Origin: Ectopseudomonas chengduensis
GTDB lineage: Bacteria; Pseudomonadota; Gammaproteobacteria; Pseudomonadales; Pseudomonadaceae
Assembly (NCBI RefSeq): GCF_015712065.1
Contig: NZ_JACFYZ010000001.1
Span: 620,001 to 684,000 of the forward strand
DNA length: 64,000 nt
Reading direction: 5' to 3'
This document shows positions 36,266 to 45,285 of this stretch, one piece after another. The position numbers and the translations under genes are program-made. Position 1 is the first letter of the stretch. Every line of letters starts with the position of its first letter. Below the pieces are notes generated by a model, which was given only the letters and a program-made list of their open reading frames with translations, was not told the origin of the DNA and did no database searches.

Positions 36266-36787
36266 TCAGTTGACCGAAATGGCCGGCGCCTGAACGTTCA
36301 GAGAACGAATGTTGCAGTTGCCTGCCAGTGCCTGTGCGGAGGTGACGCGCAGGGTGCTATTGGAGTTGGTCCATTGCACGTTGATGGTGGTCGGGCCTGC
36401 GCAGTTGGAGGCCGGGATCAGGGGCGGGGCACCGGCGATGGTAAAGCCGACGCCGGATACGGTACCGAGCCAGGTTTCGCCACCGTCGGTGGTGGTGCTT
36501 GGAGTCAGTGTCCATGGCAGGCCGGTGATGGTCGGCAGGGCACACAGGCCGCTACCACTGACGGTCACGGTGTTGATGTTGGCGCTAGCCCCGCCGGCGT
36601 TGATGGTGCCGTTGAAGACGACGCTGCAGTTCACCGTTGCGCCAAAGGACGAGGGCCCCGAAACGCCGATGGTGCCAGTTGCGGTGAACGGAGAGCTACC
36701 CGTGATGGTGGCCGCCGAGGCCATACCGGAAATACCCAGGCCGATTGCCAGGGCACCGATGACACTAACCAGTTTGTTGTTTTTCAT
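36266..36787 (-). CDS. praB: PraB-type secreted protein (alkane-oxidation activator family)
   Basis: 173 residues with a signal peptide (MKNNKLVSVIGALAIGLGIS, cut at SAA/TITG). The mature part is small, Ser/Thr/Gly-rich and beta-like, with two spaced Cys pairs (NCSVVF, LCALPTITGLPWTLTP, SNCAGPTTINVQW, GNCNIRSL). It resembles the PraB proteins noted as activators of alkane oxidation in P. aeruginosa, from memory of CALP-x-LPWT. GAGGAAAC precedes the start. It is upstream of a FadL-type porin on the same strand. It is probably extracellular, with emulsifier- or fibre-like function. Confidence 0.7.
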   Translation of the reverse strand: MKNNKLVSVIGALAIGLGISGMASAATITGSSPFTATGTIGVSGPSSFGATVNCSVVFNGTINAGGASANINTVTVSGSGLCALPTITGLPWTLTPSTTTDGGETWLGTVSGVGFTIAGAPPLIPASNCAGPTTINVQWTNSNSTLRVTSAQALAGNCNIRSLNVQAPAISVN

Positions 36788-37366
36788 TGTTTCCTCACTA
36801 ACAGATTGTTGTTGTATGTATGGCTGTTACGAGATGCACAACAAAACACTGACCTATCTCTTCCAGCCCTAACTTCCCGAACAGTCCCGAGTGTTTTTTC
36901 AGGCAGGCGCTCGGGATACAGCTAACTTCATGCAGGTGTCGTCATATGCATGCAGTTGACTGTTTTGCAGGCGAAGCAAAAGTTCGCCGAATCGCGGTGA
37001 AACGTCCTTATTTCTTGCCGGGTGTAATGGCTGAAGAAATAGAGTGGGAGGCCACAACATGCCGAGGCGTGATGTTATTGCGCCCAGACAGAAAGCAGGA
37101 GCGGATGAAGAGTTGCCTAGCGAGCAGTTCCATCTGGTTCAAGCTCCCCGTTATGTGTTGGCAGGACCATTCGAGTTGAGCGATATGCAGACCGTGCGGT
37201 GCAATCGGCGGGCTCGTTGTCTGCCTCTAAGGTAATCTTCCGTGGCGAAAGAAAACCCCAGCCAAGGATGGGTAGGACTGCTGACCGATCGATCAGCTGT
37301 GAGTAACCGGGAAGAAGCTACACACCGCCTGTCGCCGATCCATACCAATGGATGGGGGCGGTGTGC
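36788..37366. other. Long non-coding gap upstream of praB-like gene
   Basis: 579 bp with lower GC than the surroundings. I see no convincing gene on either strand; the short frames at 36946-37179 and 37044-37235 have no ribosome site or family likeness. It should hold the promoter of the praB-like gene on the right-to-left strand. No clear operator or terminator was found. Confidence 0.5.
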
Positions 37367-38632
37367 TCAGTTTGCGACTCGTACGTAACCGGGCTCGAGC
37401 CCGAAGACTTCCAGCCCATCAGGCATCGAGCGTCCGGCCTCGACTTCGACCACGCTGACGGGATGCTCGGGGGCGCTGCGGTAGTCGAGCAGCCACTTGT
37501 CCCCGGCTCGACGCATTGCGGCGCTGGGCACCACGAGCGCGTCGGGATTGTGATAGGTGAGGATGCTCAGCTTGGCGCTCATGCCCAGCCTGACCTGGCG
37601 CATCTGCGCTTCATCCAGTTCCGGGATGCTTACCACGACTTCGAACTGAGAGCTGCCGCCGGGCACGCTACCGCCGAGGGCCTGGCCGCCCACCACCATG
37701 ACCTTGCCTTGCAGGTGCTGGCCATCGAAACCGTCGCCGGTAACGTCGACCGGCTGGCCTTCTTTCAACTGGTTGACGTCCAGTTCGGCGACTCGGGCAA
37801 TGACGCGCAGCCCCTCGATACTGGCGAGGCCGAACAGGGGCTGGCCCTGGCTGACTCGGCTGCCTGTCTGCACTGGGCCTTTGGCTGCCTCTTCGGCGCT
37901 TATGCCGGGGGCCTGCACGACGATGCCGGAGAACGGCGCGAGGATATCTCCTGAGGCCAACTGTCGGCTCAGCGCCGCGTGCTTGACCTCAGCATTGGCC
38001 AGCTCCATCTCGGCGATCTGCCGGTACTCGCCGCGGCCGCGTTCGAGCACGGCTTGCAGCTCCGCCTCCGCGGCCTGCAGGTCGAGGCGCTGCAGCTGCG
38101 TCTGTCGTTCCAGCTCTTCCAGTTCGTTGCGGGCAACGATGCCTCGCTCATGCAGGGAGCGTGTGTCCTTGAGTTTCTGTTCGTTGCCGTCCAGGCCCAT
38201 CTGCACGCTGCGCAAGGCGCGCCGTGCCCGGCTTACCTCCTGTCCCGCCTCCCAGTCCTGAAGTTCGCGCACCGTACGACGGGCCTTGAGCAGCGTGGAG
38301 AGGGCATCACGTACCTGCACCTCCAGCTCGCTGGCATCCATGCTGAGCAAACGCTCGCCCTTGATGACCCGTTGCCCGGGTTCGACGAAGTTGTTGGCGA
38401 TGTTGCCGCCAAACGGAGCGCTGATGCTGATGGTGCGCGCTGGTTCGATGCGGCCGACCAGGCCGATGCGATGCTCCAGGTTGCTCGGTTGTACGGCCAG
38501 CCACTGCCCGGATGGCTGTTCGGCAGTGGCGCGTGGCTGCATCTGGAACGACAGCGCTGCAATGCCCGCCAGCAGTGCGAGTCCGGTGATCATCAGGCGC
38601 GGTAGGCGCCAGTGTTTACGCTTAGTGGTCAT
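37367..38632 (-). CDS. Periplasmic adaptor (HlyD/MacA-type membrane fusion protein)
   Basis: 421 residues. One N-terminal membrane anchor (about 13-30), first half-lipoyl strand (GRIEPARTISISAPFGGNI), coiled-coil hairpin about 95-215, second lipoyl half (GDILAPFSGIVVQAPGISAEE), then beta-barrel and membrane-proximal domains. It links the inner-membrane ABC permease to the TolC-type channel. It is last in a four-gene operon ATPase - permease - TolC - adaptor and overlaps the TolC gene by 11 bp. The family is close to PvdR/MacA; cargo unknown. Confidence 0.9.
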   Translation of the reverse strand: MTTKRKHWRLPRLMITGLALLAGIAALSFQMQPRATAEQPSGQWLAVQPSNLEHRIGLVGRIEPARTISISAPFGGNIANNFVEPGQRVIKGERLLSMDASELEVQVRDALSTLLKARRTVRELQDWEAGQEVSRARRALRSVQMGLDGNEQKLKDTRSLHERGIVARNELEELERQTQLQRLDLQAAEAELQAVLERGRGEYRQIAEMELANAEVKHAALSRQLASGDILAPFSGIVVQAPGISAEEAAKGPVQTGSRVSQGQPLFGLASIEGLRVIARVAELDVNQLKEGQPVDVTGDGFDGQHLQGKVMVVGGQALGGSVPGGSSQFEVVVSIPELDEAQMRQVRLGMSAKLSILTYHNPDALVVPSAAMRRAGDKWLLDYRSAPEHPVSVVEVEAGRSMPDGLEVFGLEPGYVRVAN

Positions 38633-40109
38633 TGAGAATGATGTCCCAGCTTTCCAGCGTCATGCCCAGGGTCAGGTCCAGCTGCGTCTGCGCGTTGAGG
38701 TAGGCGATCACGGTGTTGAGACGAGCGTTCTCGGCGTTCTGCAGGTCGCTTTCGAAGCTCAGCACCTGAAAGTTGCTGGAGCGTCCGGCGGCCAGCTTGT
38801 CCCGTTCGATCGCCAGCTTGCGCTTGGACAGCTCCACACCACGCTGGGCGATTTCGTACTGGCGCCAGCGGGTGCTTACATCCCGTATGACATCCTTGAC
38901 GTTGCGGATCAGTGCCTGTCTGGCATCGGCCAACTGCAGTTGCTGATCTTCGACGTTGATCCGGGCGTGGACTTCCCCCTGGCGTCTGCTCAGATCGCCG
39001 ATGGGGATGTCGAGCCGGATGCCGGCATAGCTGTCCCAGCTGCGATCTGCGCCGCTGCCATAAGTCGAGCCGTAACGATCTCGGGCCTGATTGGCGCCGA
39101 CTTCGAGCGACAGATCCCAGAGACTCTGGTTCTTGGCGACCAGCAGGTTGATGTCCGCCTGCTGGCGCATGATCAACTGGCGCAGAAAGTCGGGCTGCTG
39201 TCGCTCGGCCAGGCTGATGGCCTGGCCGGGGTCGATCTCGATCGCTTCAGCGTGCAAGGCGTCGGTTGCTCGCACTGGTGAAGAGAGATCCAGCGCGAGC
39301 AGGCGCAGCAACTCCAGGCGGCTGCTGTCGACCAGATTGGCTGCTTCCTCGACGCCAAGCTCCTGGCTGGCCAGGCTGGCTTCGGTCTGCACCACCTCGA
39401 ACTCCGCCATCCGCCCGGCTTCGATCATCGCCTGGTTGACGCTCAGCAGCTCCTGCGAACGCTGTAGGGCGGCCCTGGCGATGTCCAGCTGCTCCTGGGC
39501 GCGCAGCAGCTCGCGGTAAGCGAAGATGATCGCCGCCACGGTCTGTGAGATGCCGGCCTTGAGGCCGAGCCTGTTGGCCTCTTCGGTCAGTTGCGCGAGT
39601 CGCAGTGGCGCGGTGGTGACGTCGCGCCCGCCGCCACGCAGTAGCGGCTGGATGATGCTGAAGTCGACGCCGTCGTTGCGGCGCCAGCCCGCCTGGTTGG
39701 CTTGCGTGTGGTATTTGCTCCAGCCGAGGCTGACCACGGTGCCGTATTCTCCCAGCAAGGTCGCTGTGGCGCCGAACTGGCCCGCACGCTGGCTATCGGC
39801 ATGCCCCCGCGAGGCTCGGTAGCTGTTGGAGAGGTACAGTTTGGGATTGAACGCGTCCTCCGATACCCGCAGGTCGAACTTGTCGGCGATGCGCCAGAGA
39901 TAGGCGCTCTTGATCGAGCGGTTGTTACGCAGCCCGAGAAACACCGCGTCGACCAGCGACAGGTCGGCCATCTGTTCACTGAGCAGTTCAGCTGGCGCCG
40001 GGGCGGGCATGCTGGGTGCCGAAGGGCGCAAGGGCTCTTCCCGCCACGCCTGTGCTGGTGCGCTGAGGGTGACGATGAGGAACGCGCCGAGCGCCAGTCG
40101 CCTATTCAT
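38622..40109 (-). CDS. TolC-family outer-membrane efflux channel
   Basis: 495 residues with a signal peptide (MNRRLALGAFLIVTLSAPAQ). Two internally repeated helical-hairpin halves are visible, with long heptad stretches (LRAQEQLDIARAALQRSQEL; RKLAIERDKLAAGRSSNFQV). The GRMAEFEVVQTEAS and GRSSNFQVLSFESD repeats are hallmark of the fold. It forms the outer-membrane and periplasmic tunnel for the adjacent ABC exporter. It overlaps the permease gene by 8 bp and the adaptor gene by 11 bp. Confidence 0.9.
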   Translation of the reverse strand: MNRRLALGAFLIVTLSAPAQAWREEPLRPSAPSMPAPAPAELLSEQMADLSLVDAVFLGLRNNRSIKSAYLWRIADKFDLRVSEDAFNPKLYLSNSYRASRGHADSQRAGQFGATATLLGEYGTVVSLGWSKYHTQANQAGWRRNDGVDFSIIQPLLRGGGRDVTTAPLRLAQLTEEANRLGLKAGISQTVAAIIFAYRELLRAQEQLDIARAALQRSQELLSVNQAMIEAGRMAEFEVVQTEASLASQELGVEEAANLVDSSRLELLRLLALDLSSPVRATDALHAEAIEIDPGQAISLAERQQPDFLRQLIMRQQADINLLVAKNQSLWDLSLEVGANQARDRYGSTYGSGADRSWDSYAGIRLDIPIGDLSRRQGEVHARINVEDQQLQLADARQALIRNVKDVIRDVSTRWRQYEIAQRGVELSKRKLAIERDKLAAGRSSNFQVLSFESDLQNAENARLNTVIAYLNAQTQLDLTLGMTLESWDIILNDH

Positions 40110-41316
40110 CGCGCAGCGCCTCTACCGGTTGCAGGCGTGACGCGGCGATGGCCGGATGCAGACCGAAGAACAGGCCGACCAGTACCGTACTGCCGATGCC
40201 CAGGGGCAGCGCGCCGGGGGCCAGAAAGAATGCCCAGCCAGATAGCTGCGCATAGCCCCAGCCTCCCAGCATGCCGAGAACGGCGCCCAGCAGCGCGCCA
40301 ACGCTGGTCAAGGCCACGGCCTCGACCAGGAACAGGTTACGGATATCTCTGCGCCGTGCGCCCAGGGCCAGGCGCACGCCGATCTCCCGGCGGCGTTCGC
40401 TGACGTTCATCAGCATCACGTTCATCACGCCTACACCGCCACCTATCAGTGAGACGACGCCGAGCGCTGCCAGCAGGTAGGTGAAGGTTCGGGTCTGCTG
40501 TTGCATGCCCTCGAGGATCTGCTGCGCGAAGATCAGGGTAACCGGAGCATCCCCAGCGATGCGCTGGGTGAGAGCCTGGCGCAGTTGCTCGCCGGCCTGG
40601 ATGACTTCTTCGGCGCTGTTGGCGCGGGCCACAACGTGGCTGATCTGTGGCACGGGGTTGATGCGCGTCATGCCCTCCAAGGGGATGAACAGCGTTTCGT
40701 TGGCATTGAACGGCAGGAGCATGCCGGGGGCACCTTCCTGGAGAATGCCGACGACCCTGAACTGATAGGACTGCAGGCGTAACTGATCACCAGGTTGCAG
40801 CGGATCGTCCGGCAGGCTCAGGGTCTGTGCCAGCGAGGCGCCGATGACCGCATAGGCTTCCTTGCGGTCGAACCCCGACAGCGACCGGCCGCTGGCGATA
40901 TCCAGACGCGCGGCCTCGAACAATGCCGGGTCGGCGCCGATGATGTTGGCGTTGCCGATCCGTCCGTGGAAGATCGCCGGTGCGCCATAGGTCATCACCG
41001 GGGACAGGCTGGCGACGGCCGGGGTTTGTCGAGCCAGCGCTTCCACGCTCAGACGCAGGGGCAGGCCGTCGCGCCCGGTGGGTTGTGGTGGCAGCTGCAG
41101 CACCAGGGTATCGCTGCCCAGGTTGCGGAAGATCGCTATCGATTGCGCTGCGGCATTGCCGCCGATGTTGAGCAGGGCCACCACCGAGCAACTGCCCATG
41201 ACGATGCCCAGCAGGGCCAGCAAGGAGCGCCGACCGAGCATGCGCAGGCTGTTCAGCGCCTCGAGCAGTATCTGTGCGGCGCTCGGCCCGGTACTGAACG
41301 GCATGCTCAGGCTCAT
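40102..41316 (-). CDS. MacB/FtsX-type ABC permease
   Basis: 404 residues with one N-terminal TM (LLALLGIVMGSCSVVALLNI), a large periplasmic domain (about 60-275) and three C-terminal TMs preceding SRLQPVEALRDE, the typical end. GVGVMNVMLMNVSERRREIG and RLALGARRRDIRNLFLVEA are FtsX-family landmarks. Unlike MacB it lacks a fused nucleotide-binding domain; this is a separate gene overlapping by 4 bp. As a mechanotransmission exporter it would move substrate from periplasm to outside through the TolC partner. Confidence 0.9.
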   Translation of the reverse strand: MSLSMPFSTGPSAAQILLEALNSLRMLGRRSLLALLGIVMGSCSVVALLNIGGNAAAQSIAIFRNLGSDTLVLQLPPQPTGRDGLPLRLSVEALARQTPAVASLSPVMTYGAPAIFHGRIGNANIIGADPALFEAARLDIASGRSLSGFDRKEAYAVIGASLAQTLSLPDDPLQPGDQLRLQSYQFRVVGILQEGAPGMLLPFNANETLFIPLEGMTRINPVPQISHVVARANSAEEVIQAGEQLRQALTQRIAGDAPVTLIFAQQILEGMQQQTRTFTYLLAALGVVSLIGGGVGVMNVMLMNVSERRREIGVRLALGARRRDIRNLFLVEAVALTSVGALLGAVLGMLGGWGYAQLSGWAFFLAPGALPLGIGSTVLVGLFFGLHPAIAASRLQPVEALRDE

Positions 41317-42041
41317 GCTGCGCCGGCCTCGCGCAGCAGCCCCTGATGCACCTCGAGCCGGCGCGCCAGGCGGTTGGCGATCAGCGGGTCATGGGTGACC
41401 ACGATCAGCGTGACGCTTTGCTCGCGGTTGAGCTCGAGCAGCAACGCCATGATCTCCTGGGCTGTGCTGGTATCGAGATTGCCGGTCGGTTCGTCGGCGA
41501 GAATCAGTGCAGGCTTGCCGACCAGCGCGCGGGCGATGGCGACGCGCTGGCGCTGTCCACCGGACAGGCTGGCGGGACGATGCTCACTGCGTTCGCCCAG
41601 GCCGACCCTGGCGAGCATGGCGTGCGCTTGCTCGCGCGCCTGGCGGGGCGCGATGCCGCGATAGGTCAGGGGCAAGGCGACGTTGTCCAGTGCGCTGAGG
41701 CGGGGAAGCAGGTTGAAGCTCTGGAAGACGAAACCGATCAGCTGGTTACGCAGGGCGGCCAATTGGTCCGGGCTGGCCTTGGCGACCTCGATGCCATTGA
41801 GGCGGTAGTTGCCGGTATCGGGCAGGTCGAGCAGGCCGAGCACGTTGAGCAGGGTGCTCTTGCCCGAGCCGGAGCTGCCGAGGATGGCGCAGCTTTCCCC
41901 GCGCGCGATCCGCAGGCAGACGTCGTCGAGGATATGCAGCGTCTTGTCGGCAAGCCGGTAGTGCTTGCCAATGTGCTGCAACTGGATGAGCTGTTCTTCG
42001 TTATTGTTTTCGAGCATCCCGATGCCACTGCCTGCGTCCAT
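41313..42041 (-). CDS. ABC transporter ATP-binding protein (MacB/LolD type)
   Basis: 242 residues. Walker A GSSGSGKST, Q-loop FVFQSFNLLPRLSALDN, signature LSGGQRQRV, Walker B ALILADEPTGNLD and H-loop VVTHD are intact. It powers the adjoining FtsX-type permease. The ATG at 42041 is taken; a second ATG at 42017 (MLENNNEEQL) is also possible, and neither has a strong ribosome site. It is first in the four-gene operon. Confidence 0.88.
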   Translation of the reverse strand: MDAGSGIGMLENNNEEQLIQLQHIGKHYRLADKTLHILDDVCLRIARGESCAILGSSGSGKSTLLNVLGLLDLPDTGNYRLNGIEVAKASPDQLAALRNQLIGFVFQSFNLLPRLSALDNVALPLTYRGIAPRQAREQAHAMLARVGLGERSEHRPASLSGGQRQRVAIARALVGKPALILADEPTGNLDTSTAQEIMALLLELNREQSVTLIVVTHDPLIANRLARRLEVHQGLLREAGAA

Positions 42042-42325
42042 GTCGATGAACCACTGAGCATCGCCTTGTCAGGCACTTCCCGGAGCCGACGCCATAGGGC
42101 TCTGTTCCGGGAAATCAGAGGGCGGTCGTTCTTCTGAGAGCGGTCGCAACAGGACCATGCCCGATAGCAGGATTGGCAGCGCTGGCTTGTCTGTAAAGCC
42201 AACTTTCTTCTGGTTCGCTCAGGCAGTGTTACCGATGCTCACACCTTCCATGTCGAGCGATTGAGCGTGCCGAAACAGGAGATGGATAGGGCTGGCATTG
42301 GGCTGCCCTCGGCGCAGGCGACAGA

Positions 42326-42961
42326 TCAGAACGGCGCGGGGCACTCGAAACGCATGCGCTCACCGGTTTGCGGGTGGGTGAGGGCGAGCATGCTGGCGTG
42401 CAGGCACAGGCGCTCATGGGCGGCCAGGGCCTGTTCGTGAGCGTAGAGACGGTCGCCCAGCAGCGGATGACCGATGGACAGCATATGCACGCGCAACTGG
42501 TGCGAGCGGCCGGTGATGGGTGTGAGCTCGACCCGGCACCAGTCGCCGCAGCGCTCGATGATGCGCCAGTGGGTCAGCGCGTGTTTGCCCAGTTCGTGAT
42601 CGACCACGTGGCGTGGTTTGGTCGGCGGGTCGTAGCGCAGCGGCAGGTCGATGCTGCCGCTGTCGGCCTGCGGCTGGCCCCAGCACAGGGCGGTGTAGGC
42701 CTTCTCGGTTTCACGGTCGTGGAACTGCCGGGACAGCTCGCGGTGGCTGTCGGCGTCGCGAGCGAGGACGATGATGCCGGAGGTTTCCCAGTCCAGCCGA
42801 TGCACGATGCGCGCTTCCGGGTAGCCGTTTTCCTGCAGGCGGGTGACCAGGCAATCCTTGTTGTCATCGGCGCGGCCAGGCACCGACAGCAGTAGGGTGG
42901 GCTTGTTGATCACCAGCAGGGCGGCGTCCTGGTGGAGAATTTCGATCTGGCTTAGCGGCAT
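42326..42961 (-). CDS. rluA: Ribosomal large subunit/tRNA pseudouridine synthase RluA
   Basis: 211 residues, close to E. coli RluA (219). The catalytic loop HRLDWETSGI carries the Asp nucleophile, with KAYTALCWG, GRSHQLRVHM and GHPLLGDRLYA motifs downstream. It has no S4 domain, as expected of RluA. It isomerises U746 of 23S rRNA and U32 of some tRNAs. It is next to minE, as in P. aeruginosa. The 280 bp between it and the ABC ATPase gene holds nothing I recognise. Confidence 0.9.
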   Translation of the reverse strand: MPLSQIEILHQDAALLVINKPTLLLSVPGRADDNKDCLVTRLQENGYPEARIVHRLDWETSGIIVLARDADSHRELSRQFHDRETEKAYTALCWGQPQADSGSIDLPLRYDPPTKPRHVVDHELGKHALTHWRIIERCGDWCRVELTPITGRSHQLRVHMLSIGHPLLGDRLYAHEQALAAHERLCLHASMLALTHPQTGERMRFECPAPF

Positions 42962-43023
42962 GGGGCGTTCTGGTTGGATTGGGCGATAAAAGCGAATGGC
43001 GGCCGTAAGGCCGCCATTCGCAT

Positions 43024-43182
43024 GATCCAGTTAAAAATCTATCTTGGGCGCTGCGAGCTAGAGCCATGCAAGGCAAAAACAGGCGAGGAAGCGGAGTGTA
43101 CTTTTGTACATGAGCATTCCGAGTCTGTTTTTAACGCAGCAGGGCCGACGCGCAGCAAGTCCAAATAGATTTTTCAGCGATC
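43024..43182. repeat. Diverged relative of the MITE-like element (copy D)
   Basis: 159 bp bounded by GATC, with terminal arms CAGTTAAAAATCTAT and ATAGATTTTTCAGC that differ from copies A-C. The interior CAAGGCAAAAACAGGCGAGG, AAGCGGAG, TGAGCATTCCGAG and CTGTTTTTAACGCAGCA matches them. It overlaps the last codons and stop of minE. The central stem is TGTAC-TTTT-GTACA. Confidence 0.6.
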
Positions 43183-43428
43183 CGGCAGAGTGATGTTCAA
43201 CTCCAGGATCGAGCAACTGCCCTGGTTTTCCAGGGCGACCTGGACCTGATCCGATTCGATGTTGACGTACTTGCGGATCACTTCCACCAGCTCCTGCTGC
43301 AGGGCAGGCAGGTAGTCCGGCTGGCTGCGCTGACCACGTTCGTGGGCAACGATGATCTGCAGGCGCTCTTTGGCGATGGATGCGGTGGTTTCCTTCTTGC
43401 GCGAACGCAAGAAGTCAAAAATATTCAT
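43174..43428 (-). CDS. minE: Cell division topological specificity factor MinE
   Basis: 84 residues, full length for Pseudomonas MinE. The N-terminal membrane-targeting and MinD-stimulating part ([32 protein letters not shown]) and the dimerisation part ([30 protein letters not shown]) are both present. It releases MinD from the membrane and drives the pole-to-pole oscillation. Its ATG overlaps the minD stop (ATGA). Its stop codon lies in a repeat element's terminal arm. Confidence 0.97.
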   Translation of the reverse strand: MNIFDFLRSRKKETTASIAKERLQIIVAHERGQRSQPDYLPALQQELVEVIRKYVNIESDQVQVALENQGSCSILELNITLPDR

Positions 43429-44240
43429 TCTCGACCTCCAAACAGGCGCTGCAGGAAGCCCTGCTTCTTCACATCCAGGAAGCGGTGCGCGACGTCCTTG
43501 CCGAGCAGGCGATCGACTGCGTCGCTATAGGCTTGGCCGGCATCGCTCTGGTCATCGAGGATGACCGGGATACCCTGGTTGGATGCCTTGAGCACGGCCT
43601 GGGATTCGGGGATCACGCCGAGCAGGCGGATGGCGAGGATTTCCTCGACGTCTTCGACGCCAAGCATCTCGCCCTTGGTGACGCGCTCGGGGTTGTAACG
43701 GGTGAGCAGCAGGTGTTCCTTGATCGGTTCTTCGCCTTTCTCGGCGCGGCGCGATTTGCTCGCCAACAGGCCGAGCATGCGGTCGGAGTCACGTACCGAG
43801 GATACTTCCGGGTTGGTCACGACAATGGCTTCGTCGGCGAAGTACATCGCCAGGTGCGCGCCTTTCTCGATGCCGGCTGGCGAGTCGCAGACCACGTACT
43901 CGAAATTCTGCGACAGCTCGCTGATGACCTTCTCGACGCCTTCCTGGGTCAGCGCGTCCTTGTCACGGGTCTGGCTGGCGGCCAGCACATAGAGGTTTTC
44001 GAGACGCTTGTCCTTGATCAGGGCCTGGGTCAGGGTCGCTTCGCCGTTGACGACGTTGACGAAGTCATACACCACGCGGCGTTCGCAGCCCATGATCAAG
44101 TCGAGGTTACGCAGGCCGACGTCGAAGTCGACGATGACGGTCTTGTGCCCGCGCAGGGCGAGGCCGGTACCGATGGCAGCGCTGGTGGTGGTTTTACCGA
44201 CGCCACCTTTGCCGGAAGTGACTACGAGGATCTTGGCCAA
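43425..44240 (-). CDS. minD: Septum-site determining ATPase MinD
   Basis: 271 residues. Deviant Walker [10 protein letters not shown] (about 10-18, signature Lys included), Walker B/DLRN region [15 protein letters not shown], and a C-terminal amphipathic membrane-targeting helix ([10 protein letters not shown]). It recruits MinC to the membrane and oscillates with MinE to place the division site. The 101-bp gap to minC has no feature I recognise. Confidence 0.97.
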   Translation of the reverse strand: MAKILVVTSGKGGVGKTTTSAAIGTGLALRGHKTVIVDFDVGLRNLDLIMGCERRVVYDFVNVVNGEATLTQALIKDKRLENLYVLAASQTRDKDALTQEGVEKVISELSQNFEYVVCDSPAGIEKGAHLAMYFADEAIVVTNPEVSSVRDSDRMLGLLASKSRRAEKGEEPIKEHLLLTRYNPERVTKGEMLGVEDVEEILAIRLLGVIPESQAVLKASNQGIPVILDDQSDAGQAYSDAVDRLLGKDVAHRFLDVKKQGFLQRLFGGRE

Positions 44241-44341
44241 GGTGATTCACCCCAAAAAATGAATAAAACGCGGGAATCCGTCAGCCATTCGAGGCTTCCA
44301 GATGCCTTTTTTGTGTCCGTAAAAAGTGGCCGCAGTATCCG

Positions 44342-45070
44342 TTAAAGGCGGGTGATGTTCAACACGTCACCCGACAGGCTGACGTGCACTGCATCGCCCC
44401 ACAGCGGGTCGCGGCGCAGGTCTTCGGCAACCTTGTAATGGCCGGCGATCGACAACATTTCGGCGCCCATTTGCTGACAGAAAATCCGTGCCTTGGTGTT
44501 GCCCTTGATGCCCGCCAGGGCGCGGCCACGCATGGGCGCGTAAACATGGATGTTGCCATCGGCGAGAAGTTCCGCCCCGGCGCTGACCGGTGCCAGCACG
44601 ATCAGATCGCCACCCTGGGCATAGATCTGCTGGCCGCCGCGCACCGGACTGGTGATGATGCGACTGGGTTTGTGCTCGGGTTCGGCCGGTTTCTCTTCGA
44701 TTTTCTTTGGCGCTGGATCGAGGAGGCGTTCGCGTGCACCGGACGGCGGCAGTACCGGCAGATCCATGGCTTCGGCAGCGGCGACGTCGCTTTCCCGCGC
44801 GGCGCGGATGGCCAGGGTGCGCAGGCCATGGCGGCGGCAGACGGCCATCAGTTCGGCCAGGTCCAGTTCACCTTCGCCTTCCGGCAGTTTGTCCAGGGCC
44901 AGCACCAGCGGCGTGTTGCTGAAGAAGGCCGGGGCCTGGGCGACTTTTTCCGTCAGTTGCGCGTCGAGGCGTTCGAGATCGTTGTGCGCCAGTTCCATCA
45001 CGGTGATGGCGAGCATGCTGCCCTTGAGCTGGAATACGGGGTCTTGGGCGAGGAGGTCGGCTTGGCTCAT
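44342..45070 (-). CDS. minC: Septum-site determining protein MinC
   Basis: 242 residues. The N-terminal FtsZ-inhibiting domain (about 1-105) is joined by a Pro/Lys-rich linker ([18 protein letters not shown]) to the C-terminal beta-helix ([36 protein letters not shown]) that binds MinD. First gene of the min operon, divergent from lpxL with about 215 bp between. Confidence 0.96.
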   Translation of the reverse strand: MSQADLLAQDPVFQLKGSMLAITVMELAHNDLERLDAQLTEKVAQAPAFFSNTPLVLALDKLPEGEGELDLAELMAVCRRHGLRTLAIRAARESDVAAAEAMDLPVLPPSGARERLLDPAPKKIEEKPAEPEHKPSRIITSPVRGGQQIYAQGGDLIVLAPVSAGAELLADGNIHVYAPMRGRALAGIKGNTKARIFCQQMGAEMLSIAGHYKVAEDLRRDPLWGDAVHVSLSGDVLNITRL

Positions 45071-45285
45071 GGTGGTGCGATGGGCCTTCTGGCGAGTCGA
45101 AAGATGCCGGACTTATAACGAGATAGCCCGCATGCCGCAAGCCGCGCGCGTCAGCGAGGCTGGGAAGAGGCAAGGCTTGGCTGTCGATTCGCTGTCGTGA
45201 CCTGCTCTGACGGCACTGATGCCAGCGAGCCGGTCGGGAAAACTGCGTTAGAATGCGCGGCTTTGTAAGTGATCGGAAACGTCTC

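Noticed and set aside
36946..37235. Short plus-strand frames in the gap upstream of the praB-like gene
   Set aside because: No ribosome site, no hydrophobic or domain pattern; overlapping frames of equal weak quality.
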